Assembly: GCF_002869965.1 (NCBI RefSeq)
Contig: NZ_PEBS01000021.1
Coordinates: 1 to 64,000 of the forward strand
DNA from: Janthinobacterium sp. ROICE36
Lineage (GTDB): Bacteria; Pseudomonadota; Gammaproteobacteria; Burkholderiales; Burkholderiaceae_D
Length of the DNA: 64,000 nucleotides
Direction: 5' to 3'
Of the stretch, positions 42,429 to 53,933 are shown piece after piece; position 1 is the stretch's first letter, and the number at the start of each line of letters is the position of its first letter. A program made the translations under genes and the position numbers. Below the pieces are notes generated by a model, which saw only the letters and a list, made by a program, of their open reading frames with translations, ran no database searches and was not told where the DNA came from.

Positions 42429-43091
42429 TTAGGCCGCAGGTGCAAAGCGCAGGCGGATGCCTGCCGTGACGACAGCCAGCAAGTCGTCGATATGCGCATT
42501 CACTTCCGGGTGCGGCGTCCATGGGTCGCCCGCATCCATGACGATGCGCAGGGAAACGAGGCCGTGCAGCGATTGCCAGAAGATTTGCGTCATCGTATGC
42601 AGCGCCGGCTCGTCTTGGCGCACCTTGCCCGCCTGCGCCAGTTCGCCGAACAGGTGCAGCGCATAGGCGTACGGGTCTTGCTCGATATTGCCGTGTTCGA
42701 CTTCGACGGCGTCGATTTCCGCATGCGGGCGCAATTCCATGAAGATCAGCGAATACTCGTCCGGATGCTGGAAACCGTACTCGATGTAGGCGCGGCCGAC
42801 CAGGCGGATGCGATCCCATGGGTCAATGCTGGTGGCGCAGGCCGTGCGCATGGCGCGCACCAGTTCCAGCAAGTCCTTGTCCATGGCCTGGGCAATCAAG
42901 GTAGCCTTGTCGCGGAACAGCGCGTACACGACCGTGGTGGAAAAACCGGCCGCCTCGGCCACCTTGCGGATGGAGACGGCGCGCGCGCCGCCCTTCTTGA
43001 TGAGATCTTTGACGACGTCGATGATGTGCTCGCGCCGCGCCTGGGCCTCGCGCAACTTTCTTTCCTGAATATTGGTCAACTTCTTGTCCAC
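42429..43091 (-). CDS. TetR-family transcriptional regulator
   Basis: 220 residues from a GTG start at 43091, preceded by AGGAAAGAG; the TTG at 43121 is a weaker alternative. The HTH (about 20-70) includes HIIDVVKDLIKKGGARAVSI, RKVAEAAGFSTTVVYALFRD and KATLIAQAM. The C-terminal domain is helical with YALHLFGELAQAGKVRQDEP. It converges on the CoA-transferase gene and is divergent from the M14 carboxypeptidase gene, which is the simplest candidate target, but nothing proves this. Confidence 0.88.
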   Translation of the reverse strand: MDKKLTNIQERKLREAQARREHIIDVVKDLIKKGGARAVSIRKVAEAAGFSTTVVYALFRDKATLIAQAMDKDLLELVRAMRTACATSIDPWDRIRLVGRAYIEYGFQHPDEYSLIFMELRPHAEIDAVEVEHGNIEQDPYAYALHLFGELAQAGKVRQDEPALHTMTQIFWQSLHGLVSLRIVMDAGDPWTPHPEVNAHIDDLLAVVTAGIRLRFAPAA

Positions 43092-43391
43092 GACTCTTTC
43101 CTGGCGACACGATGAAAGCAAGAATTATAGGGGGGCGATGGGCTGCCAATGTGTCTGGCATTGTTACAATTCGGTTTTTTGTCCGGCCGATGCGACAACG
43201 CACCGATTTTTCGCCCTTTTACCCGGCACTTTTCCATCGATGCCCCGGATTGGTGCATAAATCACCCGCCCAGGCTTTGCGAACGGGGCCAAAGGGCGGA
43301 AAATACCGGGATAGCTTACACTGCGTTTTTAGCGCGACGGCGCTAGCCCACGAGGCAGCGCCGGAACTCTTACATTGGACGGTATCATTAT
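43092..43391. other. 300-bp divergent intergenic region
   Basis: Between the TetR gene and the M14 carboxypeptidase gene. Near 43145-43165 overlapping short dyads occur (CAATG-N7-CATTG; TGCCA-N7-TGGCA), weak candidates for a TetR site. No ORF with a ribosome binding site. Confidence 0.4.
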
Positions 43392-44513
43392 ATGACCATT
43401 AAAATCAGCCAAAACTTCGACTCGGGCGCCATCGAGGTGGTGAGCGCTACCAGCGCCAACGCCATCGACCTGAACTTGCGCAAGGATAGCCACGCCGATA
43501 TCCACCAGTGGTTCCATTTCCGCCTGCAGGGCGCGCGTGACCAGGCGTGCACGCTGCGCATCCTGAACGCGGGCCAGGCCACCTATCCGGCCGGCTATGA
43601 AGGCTACCAGGCCGTGGCCAGTTACGACAGCGAAAACTGGTTCCGCGTGCCGACTGCGTTCGATGGCCAGGTCATGACAATTACGCATACGCCGGAACTC
43701 GACAGCGTGTACTACGCCTATTTCGAGCCGTATTCGTGGGAACGCCATTTGCGCCTGCTGGGCGAAGTAGCCGAGCATCCGCTGGCGCGCGTCTCTGACC
43801 TGGGCAGCACGGTCGACGGCCGCGACATGAACATGGTTACCATCGGCAACCCGCAGGCGGAAAAGAAAATCTGGGTCATCGCGCGCCAGCATCCAGGCGA
43901 ATCGATGGCCGAATGGTTTGTCGAAGGCCTGATCGATTCCCTGCTGGATGATGCCAACCCGATCGCGCGCAAGCTGCTGCAGCGCGCCGTGTTCCACATC
44001 GTGCCAAACATGAATCCGGATGGTTCCATCCGCGGCAACCTGCGCACGAATGCGGCCGGCGCCAACCTGAACCGCGAATGGATGACGCCATCGCTGGCGT
44101 CCAGCCCGGAAGTGCTGTGCGTGAAAAACAAGATCCACGAAACGGGCGTCGACATGTTCTTCGACATCCACGGCGATGAAGCGCTGCCGTACAACTTTGT
44201 GGCCGGCAATGAAATGCTGGAAAACTTCACGCCGGCGCAAGCGGCGCACCAGAAGGCCTTCATCGAGCGCTACAAGCAGGCCAGCCCTGACTTCCAGGAC
44301 AAGTTCGGCTACGCGGCCAGCAAGTACAAGTCGGACATGCTGACCCTGGCGTCGAAATACATCGGCCACCACTTCGGCTGCCTGGCGCTGACCCTGGAAA
44401 TGCCGTTCAAGGAAAACGCCGACTTGCCCGATCCGGCCGTGGGCTGGAACGGCGCGCGCAGCGCGGCACTGGGCGCGGCCATGCTGCAGCCTATCCTGCT
44501 GTCGCTGGATTGA
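43392..44513 (+). CDS. M14 zinc carboxypeptidase, cytosolic CCP-like
   Basis: 373 residues. Residues about 1-120 are a beta-sandwich N-domain (IHQWFHFRLQGARDQACTLR, PEYSWERH-like FEPYSWERH), typical of cytosolic carboxypeptidases rather than secreted M14 enzymes. The catalytic domain has the zinc motif RQHPGESMAEW (His and Glu ligands), the substrate-binding NMNPDGSIRGNLRTNAAGAN, the third zinc ligand in DIHGDEALPYNF, and the catalytic Glu in LTLEMPF. No signal peptide. Eukaryotic homologues trim glutamates from tubulin; in bacteria the substrate is unknown, though structures of Burkholderia homologues exist as far as I recall. The CYTH gene follows after 12 bp. Confidence 0.9.
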   Translation: MTIKISQNFDSGAIEVVSATSANAIDLNLRKDSHADIHQWFHFRLQGARDQACTLRILNAGQATYPAGYEGYQAVASYDSENWFRVPTAFDGQVMTITHTPELDSVYYAYFEPYSWERHLRLLGEVAEHPLARVSDLGSTVDGRDMNMVTIGNPQAEKKIWVIARQHPGESMAEWFVEGLIDSLLDDANPIARKLLQRAVFHIVPNMNPDGSIRGNLRTNAAGANLNREWMTPSLASSPEVLCVKNKIHETGVDMFFDIHGDEALPYNFVAGNEMLENFTPAQAAHQKAFIERYKQASPDFQDKFGYAASKYKSDMLTLASKYIGHHFGCLALTLEMPFKENADLPDPAVGWNGARSAALGAAMLQPILLSLD

Positions 44514-44525
44514 ACGGCGTTGATC

Positions 44526-44990
44526 ATGGGCGTCGAGATCGAGCGTAAATTCCTGTTGCAAGGCGATGCCTGGCGCGGCCTGGGGCAGGCAGTGTTGCTG
44601 CGCCAGGGCTATTTATCGTCCGCGCGCGAGCGCGTGGTGCGCGTGCGCATCGAGGGTGAGCAGGCGATGCTGACCATCAAGGGCGCGAACGTGGGCGCGA
44701 CGCGCGGCGAGTGGGAGTATCCGATTCCGCTGGCGGACGCCGTCGAACTGCTCGACGGCCTGTGCGAACAGCCGCTGATCGAAAAAGTCCGCCACCGCAT
44801 CGAGCACGCGGGCATGGTGTGGGAAGTCGACGAGTTCCTGGGCGCGAATGCGGGCTTGATCGTGGCCGAGATCGAACTGGCCTCGGAAGACCAGCCCTTC
44901 GAGAAACCCGACTGGGTCGGCGCGGAAGTGTCGGGCGATGCGCGCTACTACAACGCGAACTTGATCCGCCAGCCGTTTTCACAGTGGTGA
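44526..44990 (+). CDS. CYTH-domain protein
   Basis: 154 residues, a single CYTH domain (triphosphate tunnel metalloenzyme). The N-terminal ExExK signature is present as EIERKFL, followed by basic and acidic strands lining the tunnel (VVRVRIEGEQAMLTIKG, WEVDEFLG, IVAEIELASEDQPFEKPDWV). Such proteins bind triphosphate; stand-alone bacterial members are usually inorganic triphosphatases. It starts 12 bp after the carboxypeptidase stop, so the two are co-transcribed. The partnership of a CCP-like protease with a triphosphatase is unexplained. ATG at 44526 is preferred over 44520, giving the family start MGVEIERKF. Confidence 0.9.
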   Translation: MGVEIERKFLLQGDAWRGLGQAVLLRQGYLSSARERVVRVRIEGEQAMLTIKGANVGATRGEWEYPIPLADAVELLDGLCEQPLIEKVRHRIEHAGMVWEVDEFLGANAGLIVAEIELASEDQPFEKPDWVGAEVSGDARYYNANLIRQPFSQW

Positions 44991-45017
44991 TGGGGCGATA
45001 AACGCGGCTTGAAATGC

Positions 45018-45048
45018 AAAAAGGCGGAACCTAGGTTCCGCCTTTTTT
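45018..45048. terminator. Bidirectional terminator
   Basis: A self-complementary stretch AAAAAGGCGGAACC-TAGG... with A-run on the left and T-run on the right, forming a 13-bp stem with a CTAG loop. It serves the convergent CYTH and DUF2863 genes. Confidence 0.9.
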
Positions 45049-45060
45049 ACGTCTGCCGAT

Positions 45061-46314
45061 TTAGTGGAAGTGTTCGGTGCCTTGCGGCGTATCTTCCGGC
45101 ATTTCCGCATGCGCCAGCTCACCGACAGGGTCGGCAAACAAAGGCGCGCCGCAATCGTCGCAGTATTCACCGACAAAACGTTCCGCATGGCGCTTGATCT
45201 GCGTCACGCCGGCCGCGTTCAGGTGCTCGATGATTTCATCGACGGGCGTCTTTTGCTTGTCCAGCGCGGCAATGCCGACCTGGATCAGGCCTTCGATGGG
45301 CGTGCCATCCTCGTCTTCCTGGCCGTACAGGGGCCAGACGATGCCGTAGATGACGTCCGGCGTCTGGCGCAGGGTGAAGGCGATGCGGTACTCGTCGACC
45401 TGGCCATCGGCCGCTTCTTCACCAAAGCCGGCGATGACGGCACGCAGTTCCGACGGTTCGATGGCCAAGGTGTGCATCAGGTAGTGCACGGCGGCGCGTA
45501 CGGAGACGGGGCGTATCAGCTTGTCCGCTTCGCGGCAGGCCACGTAGTACGCTTCCGGCAACAGCAGTTCCAGGCCGCAGCCGGGCAGCAAACGGGCGAT
45601 GGTCGGCGTCGCCTGCGTGCGCCATTGTTCCAGGGCGGCGCTGCGCTCGGCGATGAAGTCGAGCTGGCTCGACGGCGTCTGCCAGCGGAACAGCGGGGCA
45701 CCGCTTGGCGCCACCACGGCTACCAGCAGGTAGCGCGTGTCGGCCAGGAAGGGCGCCGTTTCCGCCTCTTTGCTTGAGGGCTTGACGGCCGTGCCTTTCA
45801 GGGCCGCCAGTGCCAGCTTCTGCGTCTTGGCATAGGTTTCGACGTGGCTGCGCGGCAACTGGTCGATCGAATACAGGGTCGGCGCCATGGCCATCTTCGT
45901 GCCATCGGCCAGCAGGTGGGCGGCGAAATGCGCGGACAATACGCCGTGCGCATCGCCGGCCATGGGGCCGGAAGCGATGGAAAAGCGCGTCCACGCGAGG
46001 ATGGGCACGGCCACCAGCAGGGCGTCGTAGCGCACGTCTTCATGCGTGATGACGGTCGATTCGCTGACGGCTTCAACGCAGTCCATCAGCACGTCGTAGG
46101 CGTTCAAGTCTTCCTTGAACAGGCTGCCCAGGGTGTTGTCGATGGTGTCCTGGTGGCCGGTTTTGAGTAATTTCTGGAGCTGCGTATCCAGGCTGTGTTC
46201 CCAGGACCGCTCTTCGAGACGGCTGGCTGCCTGTACAATCGCCTGGGCAAAGGTGACCAGGCGCTGGCTGTCGGCAGTCAGTTTATGGGATGAATCTTTG
46301 GAAGGACGACGCAT
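45061..46314 (-). CDS. DUF2863 family protein
   Basis: 417 residues with no signal peptide. It matches DUF2863, a family seen in Burkholderiales: MRRPSKDSSHKLTADSQRLV at the N-terminus, WTRFSIASGPMAGDAHG and DTRYLLVAVVAPSGAPLFRW in the middle, and a C-terminal segment with a CxxC (EYCDDCGAPLFADPVGELAHAEMPE), possibly metal-binding. No catalytic proposal can be made. It lies alone between two terminators, so it is monocistronic. Confidence 0.88.
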   Translation of the reverse strand: MRRPSKDSSHKLTADSQRLVTFAQAIVQAASRLEERSWEHSLDTQLQKLLKTGHQDTIDNTLGSLFKEDLNAYDVLMDCVEAVSESTVITHEDVRYDALLVAVPILAWTRFSIASGPMAGDAHGVLSAHFAAHLLADGTKMAMAPTLYSIDQLPRSHVETYAKTQKLALAALKGTAVKPSSKEAETAPFLADTRYLLVAVVAPSGAPLFRWQTPSSQLDFIAERSAALEQWRTQATPTIARLLPGCGLELLLPEAYYVACREADKLIRPVSVRAAVHYLMHTLAIEPSELRAVIAGFGEEAADGQVDEYRIAFTLRQTPDVIYGIVWPLYGQEDEDGTPIEGLIQVGIAALDKQKTPVDEIIEHLNAAGVTQIKRHAERFVGEYCDDCGAPLFADPVGELAHAEMPEDTPQGTEHFH

Positions 46315-46473
46315 GGCGGGATAAGAGTCTCGGAAAGTGAAAAAAATGGATCAGGCTAACAAGGATAAACCCTTATAACCGTATTGTAGAGGATTCGGCC
46401 GCACGCAATACGTAAGCTCTCCTCAGATCGTGCCAATAGTCTGAATTTCAAGGAAAAACGGGACGCAGGGACG

Positions 46474-46500
46474 AAAAAAAGCGCCGGTCGAAACCGGCGC
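46474..46500 (-). terminator. Terminator after acnA
   Basis: On the minus strand GCGCCGGT and ACCGGCGC form an 8-bp stem with a TTCG tetraloop, followed by seven T residues. It lies 28 bp after the acnA stop. Confidence 0.9.
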
Positions 46501-46527
46501 TCTTATCTTGCCTCACAGCTGGTCTGA

Positions 46528-49248
<2,721 letters not shown>

Positions 49249-49336
49249 GACCTCTCCTTGTTGGGTATCGTCTATTTATTGATGATTCAAATTACAAAAC
49301 ATGACTGAGCCCCCGAAGAGGCCCTTGCTACGCACA

Positions 49337-49891
49337 TCAGCCGCCGGTGACTGGCAAGACGCCCAGCGATGGCGGGGCTTCCACCGAGGCTGCCGACTTG
49401 GCTTGCTCCGCATCCTTGCATTCATTGGCCAACTGGCGGCCCTGCTTGGAATCGAGCAGCATGCCTTTGGCCGGGATGCCGATCCAGACCAGACCGTACA
49501 AGCGGTTCTCGAAGCGGTTGGCGCCGGTGGTGGTGCCAACGCGGCTCAGGCGGTGCAAACGCTTCTTCCAGCGCAGGGCGATGTGTTTGTCGTCAGTCGC
49601 ATTGGTGTAGATGGTAATTTTATTACCAAGTTCACAATTGAAATCGGTGGAGGCCGAGCCAACGGTGTTCGGCTCATCGGCTTCTTCCTTGTCGAGCACC
49701 GACATGGCGAGCGGATGCGCTTCCTTGGCGGCTGCCTTGGCCTTGACGGCCCTGGCCTTCGGCTTGGCCTTCACAGCCTTGGCTTTTGCCGGCTCTTTGC
49801 TGGCCGTGGCAGCGAAGCTGGCTGGCGCCAGCGTGAGGGTCATGGCGCCCAGCGCGACGCTGCAGGCAATGGCTAATTTGGAGAGGGACAT
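49337..49891 (-). CDS. Hypothetical exported basic protein
   Basis: 184 residues with a signal peptide (MSLSKLAIACSVALGAMTLTLAPASFA). A Lys/Ala-rich segment follows (about 30-58, AKAKAVKAKPKARAVKAKAA), then a conserved-looking domain with two cysteines (FNCELGNKITIYTNATDD; GRQLANECKD), WKKRLHRLSRVGTTTGANRF and LVWIGIPAKGMLLDSKQ. Function unknown. It lies between the citE-like gene (13 bp upstream) and acnA (88 bp downstream). I cannot say whether it serves the metabolic genes or merely sits there. The AKxK-rich region looks like the tails of histone-H1-like proteins, but here it is behind a signal peptide. Confidence 0.75.
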   Translation of the reverse strand: MSLSKLAIACSVALGAMTLTLAPASFAATASKEPAKAKAVKAKPKARAVKAKAAAKEAHPLAMSVLDKEEADEPNTVGSASTDFNCELGNKITIYTNATDDKHIALRWKKRLHRLSRVGTTTGANRFENRLYGLVWIGIPAKGMLLDSKQGRQLANECKDAEQAKSAASVEAPPSLGVLPVTGG

Positions 49892-49904
49892 CGTGTAATT
49901 CCTG

Positions 49905-50903
49905 TCAGTTTTCAGTGGTGCTGGTAGGCAGCGCGTTGAGTAATGCAGCGGCAGCCTCGGGCAAGCCGAGGCCTGCCAGTTTGGCGCGTTGCAAAACGGT
50001 CCAATAATATCGGTAGCTGGCGCGGTCGTGCAAGCGGCCATTTTGCGCAATCGGTCCCCAGTTGGCGCGCAGCGCCTCATTCAGGATGTTGCTGGCTTCG
50101 TTGACTTCCGACAGTCGCGGCGTAAAGGCCTTGATAATGGGCTTGATCTGGTCCGGATGGATGCTCCACATGCGCGTGTAACCGAACTCGGCCGTCGCGC
50201 GCTGGGCGTCATTCGCCACCACGGCCGAATCGCGCACGTCCGTCGTCACGTTGTGCGACGGAACCTTGCCGTGCGCGTGGCAGGCGGCCGCCACCTCGAG
50301 CTTGGCGCGCACCACCAGCGGGTGCGTAAATTGGCCCGGCGTGCGCATGGCGGCGGCGGGAATGGCGCCGTAATGGGCCGAGACGAAATCCATGATGCCG
50401 AAGGACAGGCATTCGACCTGGGGCAGGGCGGCGATGGCGTAGGCGTCGCGCAGCGCGCCATGCGTCTCGATCAGGATATGCACGGGCAGGTTGTCGCGGC
50501 CGGCGCGGCGCGCGTGCAGGTTGATCAGGTCGATGGCCAGCATGGCATCTTGCACGCCGCCCACCTTGGGTACGGCGATGTAGGCCAGGCGGGCCGCGGC
50601 GGCGCAGATGATTTCCACGTCGCGCGCGAAAAACGGGCTGTCGACGTCGTGCACGCGTACGCCGATCCGGTTGAACTGGTTCTCGTCGCTGGCCAGCAGG
50701 CCGGCGATCATGTGGGCGTGGGTTTCTTCGTTGCCGGCGCTGGCGCCGTCTTCGCAGTCGAACGTGATGTCGAACAGGGGCCCAAGCTCTTGTTGCAAAG
50801 CAATCGATTTACGCATCAGCTTTTCAGAGCCGGCGTAGTGGTCGCAAGCGGCGAGCAACAGCGGCTGGCGTTTGCCTTGGAATAAAACCTCGGAAGGGTG
50901 CAT
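49905..50903 (-). CDS. HpcH/HpaI aldolase/citrate lyase (CitE-like) protein
   Basis: 332 residues of the CitE/malyl-CoA lyase-like TIM barrel: LLLAACDHYAGSEKLMRKSI, then FDITFDCEDGASAGNEETHA with the Mg-binding acidic residues, VPKVGGVQDAM, ILIETHGALRDAYAIAALPQ, CLSFGIMDFVSAHYGAIP, and RMWSIHPDQIKPIIKAF. Such proteins cleave CoA-ester carboxylic acids such as citramalyl-CoA or malyl-CoA. There are no citD or citF genes nearby, so it is not citrate lyase proper. Position between mdh and acnA suggests a role in C4/C5 acid metabolism. ATG at 50903. Confidence 0.88.
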   Translation of the reverse strand: MHPSEVLFQGKRQPLLLAACDHYAGSEKLMRKSIALQQELGPLFDITFDCEDGASAGNEETHAHMIAGLLASDENQFNRIGVRVHDVDSPFFARDVEIICAAAARLAYIAVPKVGGVQDAMLAIDLINLHARRAGRDNLPVHILIETHGALRDAYAIAALPQVECLSFGIMDFVSAHYGAIPAAAMRTPGQFTHPLVVRAKLEVAAACHAHGKVPSHNVTTDVRDSAVVANDAQRATAEFGYTRMWSIHPDQIKPIIKAFTPRLSEVNEASNILNEALRANWGPIAQNGRLHDRASYRYYWTVLQRAKLAGLGLPEAAAALLNALPTSTTEN

Positions 50904-51014
50904 GCTTAAGGCATTTCTGCAGGTAAAAACTACTTGATAAAACAGCCGCGCCGCGAATCTCGCGGGGCGGCCTTCTTGGCGGGCGGCGCGCAGGCCGCGC
51001 CGCCAATGCTGGAT

Positions 51015-52004
51015 TTATGCCAGCAGGTGTTTCACGCCTTCGCGCTCTTCGGTCAGTTCTTTCAGGGTCAGGTTGATGCGCTCTTGCGAGAATGCATCGA
51101 TTTCCAGACCTTGAACGATGGCGTACTCACCGTTGTCGGTGGTGACCGGGAAGCCGAACACGGTGCCTTCAGGGATGCCATACGAGCCATCGGAAGGTAC
51201 GCCCATGGTGGTCCACTTGCCAGCCGTGCCCAGCATCCAGTCATGGATGTGGTCGATGGCGGCGTTCGCTGCCGACGCTGCCGACGACAGGCCGCGCGCT
51301 TCGATGATGGCCGCGCCGCGCTTGCCGACGGTCGGCAGGAAGGTGTTGGCGTTCCATTCCTGGTCGTTGATCAAGTCCTTGACGGCCTTGCCGTTGACGG
51401 TGGCGAAACGGTAGTCGGCGTACATGGTTGGCGAGTGGTTGCCCCAGACGGTCAGCTTCTCGATGTCCTTGACGGCGGTGCCGGTCTTAGCCGCGACTTG
51501 CGACAGCGCGCGGTTGTGGTCCAGGCGCAGCATGGCGGTGAAGTTTTTCGCCGGCAGCGACGGTGCCGATTTCATGGCGATGTAAGCGTTGGTGTTGGCT
51601 GGGTTGCCGACCACCAGAACTTTGACATTGCGCGAAGCGACGGCGTCGAGCGCCTTGCCTTGTACCGTGAAGATCTGCGCGTTAGCTTCCAGCAGATCTT
51701 TGCGTTCCATACCCGGGCCGCGTGGACGCGCGCCCACCAGTACGGCGACGTCGACATCCTTGAATGCGGTCAGCGGATCGGAGTGGGCGGTCATTTCCGT
51801 CAGCAGCGGGAAGGCGCAATCGTCGATTTCCATCATCACGCCCTTGAGCGCCTTCTGGGCTTTTTCGTCCGGGATTTCAAGCAGTTGCAAGATGACAGGC
51901 TGGTCTTTGCCGAGCATGTCGCCATTGGCGATGCGGAACAACAGGGCGTAGCCGATCTGGCCGGCGGCGCCGGTCACTGCAACACGCATTGGGGTTTTAG
52001 CCAT
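51015..52004 (-). CDS. mdh: Malate dehydrogenase
   Basis: 329 residues, NAD-dependent, of the group with about 325-330 residues: [20 protein letters not shown] (nucleotide binding), [15 protein letters not shown] (substrate Arg loop), [23 protein letters not shown], and [13 protein letters not shown] with the catalytic His. Oxidises malate to oxaloacetate. It is the first gene of the minus-strand TCA series and is divergent from gntR; the 304-bp intergenic region is described under the operator at 52216-52255. ATG at 52004 has GGAGA upstream. Confidence 0.97.
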   Translation of the reverse strand: MAKTPMRVAVTGAAGQIGYALLFRIANGDMLGKDQPVILQLLEIPDEKAQKALKGVMMEIDDCAFPLLTEMTAHSDPLTAFKDVDVAVLVGARPRGPGMERKDLLEANAQIFTVQGKALDAVASRNVKVLVVGNPANTNAYIAMKSAPSLPAKNFTAMLRLDHNRALSQVAAKTGTAVKDIEKLTVWGNHSPTMYADYRFATVNGKAVKDLINDQEWNANTFLPTVGKRGAAIIEARGLSSAASAANAAIDHIHDWMLGTAGKWTTMGVPSDGSYGIPEGTVFGFPVTTDNGEYAIVQGLEIDAFSQERINLTLKELTEEREGVKHLLA

Positions 52005-52215
52005 GATGAATCTCCAAAGTGGGAAAGAAAACGGGCTTGAAGCTGGGCTTACGCTTATCCGGAAAAACTATAATGATACCAAAACCGGCCGGCGCCACCG
52101 AATTGCTGGTGTACGCTGCCGTCACGCTCGTGCTGCACGAGGCCAGAGTGGCTGGCCGACAACATAAAACGCTGGCTCACAAGTTTTATCGAGGGCAGTT
52201 TAGGCCTCTGATCTG

Positions 52216-52255
52216 TATCTGTCAATCATATCTTATGTCTTATATAAGACAGATA
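52216..52255. promoter_or_regulatory. Nested palindromes between mdh and gntR
   Basis: GTCTTAT-ATAAGAC (52237-52250) is a perfect 14-bp palindrome. It is embedded in larger inverted arms, TATCTGTC (52216-52223) and GACAGATA (52248-52255). It sits 59-93 bp upstream of the GntR start, in the 304-bp gap to mdh, and is the best candidate operator of this GntR regulator. The rest of the gap shows no ORF. Confidence 0.55.
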
Positions 52256-52308
52256 ACTATAGGTGTTTTACTGGACGCGGGCGGTGATTTGTGTTGAAAT
52301 GTCGGACT

Positions 52309-53202
52309 ATGAATTCCGCCTCGTCCAATCTGACCAATAATGCCACTGCTGCAAGCGGGGCGGTCAGTCCGACCGCGAGCTCCCCGGCCACGTCCGTCGC
52401 CGCAGCTGCCAGCACGCCAGTCACTGTGGTGTCCAGCAGCGATACCACTACGGCGATGCCCGTCGCCACGCCTGTAGTCAATGCCTCACCCACCTTCAGT
52501 CCCCTGTACCAGCAGATCAAGGCGCTCATTACGCAGAGCCTGCAATCGGGCGAGTGGAAGCCGGGCGAGCTCATTCCCAGCGAAGTCGAGCTGGCAGGGC
52601 GCTTCAAGGTCAGCCAGGGCACGGTGCGCAAGGCCATCGATGAACTGGCCGCCGAGAACCTCGTCATGCGCCGCCAGGGCAAGGGTACTTTTGTTTCCAC
52701 CCACCATGAGGCGCGCGCGCATTTTCGCTTCCTGCGCCTGGTGCCGGACGAAGGCGTGCCGCATTATCCTGAAAGCAAGTTCATCGAAGTCAGACGCGTG
52801 CGCGCGCCCGCCGACGTGGCGCGCCTGATGGACCTGAAGTCTGGCGACGCCGTCATCTTCATCAAGCGCGTGCAGTATTTCGACGGCGTGCCGACCATCG
52901 TCGAGGAGCTGTGGCTGCCCGGCCTGATCTTCAAGGGCCTGACGGCCGAGCGCCTGGTGGAATACAAGGGCCCCATGTATGGCCTGTTTGAAACGGAATT
53001 TGGCACGCGCATGATACGCGCGTCCGAGCAGATCCGCGCCGTGTGCGCCGATGCGGGCGCCGCGCAATTGTTAAATATCGACCTCGGCACGCCCTTGCTC
53101 AGTTCCGAGCGCGTGTCGTTTACCTACGGCGACAAGCCGGTCGAACTGCGCCGGGGCTTGTACCTGACCAGTCGTCATCATTATCAGAATGAACTCAGCT
53201 GA
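52309..53202 (+). CDS. GntR/HutC-family transcriptional regulator
   Basis: 297 residues. The first 60 or so are a low-complexity Ala/Ser/Thr-rich tail (SNLTNNATAASGAVSPTAS...), unusual for the family. A GntR winged HTH follows (about 65-130: PLYQQIKALITQSLQSGEWK, SEVELAGRFKVSQGTVRKAI, RRQGKGTFVST), then a UTRA-type effector domain (about 150-295). HutC-subfamily regulators sense small metabolites. Its place between mdh-citE-acnA and sdhCDAB suggests that it controls this TCA cluster. ATG at 52309. Confidence 0.9.
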   Translation: MNSASSNLTNNATAASGAVSPTASSPATSVAAAASTPVTVVSSSDTTTAMPVATPVVNASPTFSPLYQQIKALITQSLQSGEWKPGELIPSEVELAGRFKVSQGTVRKAIDELAAENLVMRRQGKGTFVSTHHEARAHFRFLRLVPDEGVPHYPESKFIEVRRVRAPADVARLMDLKSGDAVIFIKRVQYFDGVPTIVEELWLPGLIFKGLTAERLVEYKGPMYGLFETEFGTRMIRASEQIRAVCADAGAAQLLNIDLGTPLLSSERVSFTYGDKPVELRRGLYLTSRHHYQNELS

Positions 53203-53351
53203 AGTGGACGGGTGCCTCCGGGTGCCCGGAAAAGCGGCAAGGCTGACGTGCATCGCTTGCAAGATGCCTGCCGCAAGGCGGGCACCGGAGACAACGGAAA
53301 GCGCAGCGATAGCATGGCCTGCCCCGGCGGGCCGTGCTTTGCCGGTGATTC

Positions 53352-53421
53352 TGTAATTAAATTACGTGAACTACGGAAAGTAGCGCGGTATTTTGTAGTA
53401 AAAAACCATTTTGGTTATATG
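53352..53421 (+). promoter_or_regulatory. sdh promoter region with HexR-like palindrome
   Basis: TGTAATTAAATTACG at 53352-53366 is one base from the HexR pattern TGTAATTAAATTACA, with perfect GTAATT-A-AATTAC symmetry. A plausible promoter follows: TTGTAG (53393-53398), 17 bp, TATATG (53416-53421). The remainder of the 306-bp gap between gntR and sdhC holds no gene. HexR binding is inferred by similarity only. Confidence 0.5.
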
Positions 53422-53508
53422 TAACAATAGATATTGGTATGGGTTGCGAAAATCGGCGAAAATCGCGGCTTCAATATTTAGTTGAAATTCAAAGGGGAGG
53501 TTTTTGTT

Positions 53509-53931
53509 ATGTCCGAAGCCGTAAGAGAAGTACCAAAAAAAGAACGGCCGCAATTCCGTAACATTCATGTTACCGAATTGTCGAACTACCGCATGGCTGT
53601 CGGCGCCATCGTCTCGATCCTGCATCGCATCAGCGGTTTCATCATTTTCGCCCTGCTGCCATGCATCCTGTACATGCTGGAACTGAGCCTGCGCTCCGAG
53701 ATGTCCTACGCCTACTTCCAGGGCATCGCCTCGCACTGGTTCGTCAAGCTGATCACCCTGGGTCTGGTCTGGGCCTTCCTGCACCACTTCTGCGCCGGCA
53801 TCCGTCATTTGTTCATGGATGTGCACGTTGCCATCGAAAAAGATTCGGCCCGCAAGACCGCGACGTCCGTACTGGTCGTGAGCCTGGTGTTGACGGCCTT
53901 GGTCGCTTTGAAACTGTTTGGAGTATTTTAA
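53509..53931 (+). CDS. sdhC: Succinate dehydrogenase cytochrome b556 subunit
   Basis: 140 residues with three membrane helices (about 36-58, 78-102, 118-138). The motif SILHRISGFIIF in helix 1 contributes to the quinone site, and HHFCAGIRHLFMD contains the conserved His that ligates heme b. It anchors SdhAB with SdhD. ATG at 53509 follows AAAGGGGAGG. First gene of the sdhCDAB operon; sdhD starts 2 bp after. Confidence 0.95.
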   Translation: MSEAVREVPKKERPQFRNIHVTELSNYRMAVGAIVSILHRISGFIIFALLPCILYMLELSLRSEMSYAYFQGIASHWFVKLITLGLVWAFLHHFCAGIRHLFMDVHVAIEKDSARKTATSVLVVSLVLTALVALKLFGVF

Positions 53932-53933
53932 AC

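Noticed and set aside
50940..51004. GC-rich hairpins after mdh as a terminator
   Set aside because: Strong stems are possible (GGCGGCGCG with CGCGCCGCC) but there is no clear T-run on the minus strand, so read-through to the citE-like gene is equally likely.
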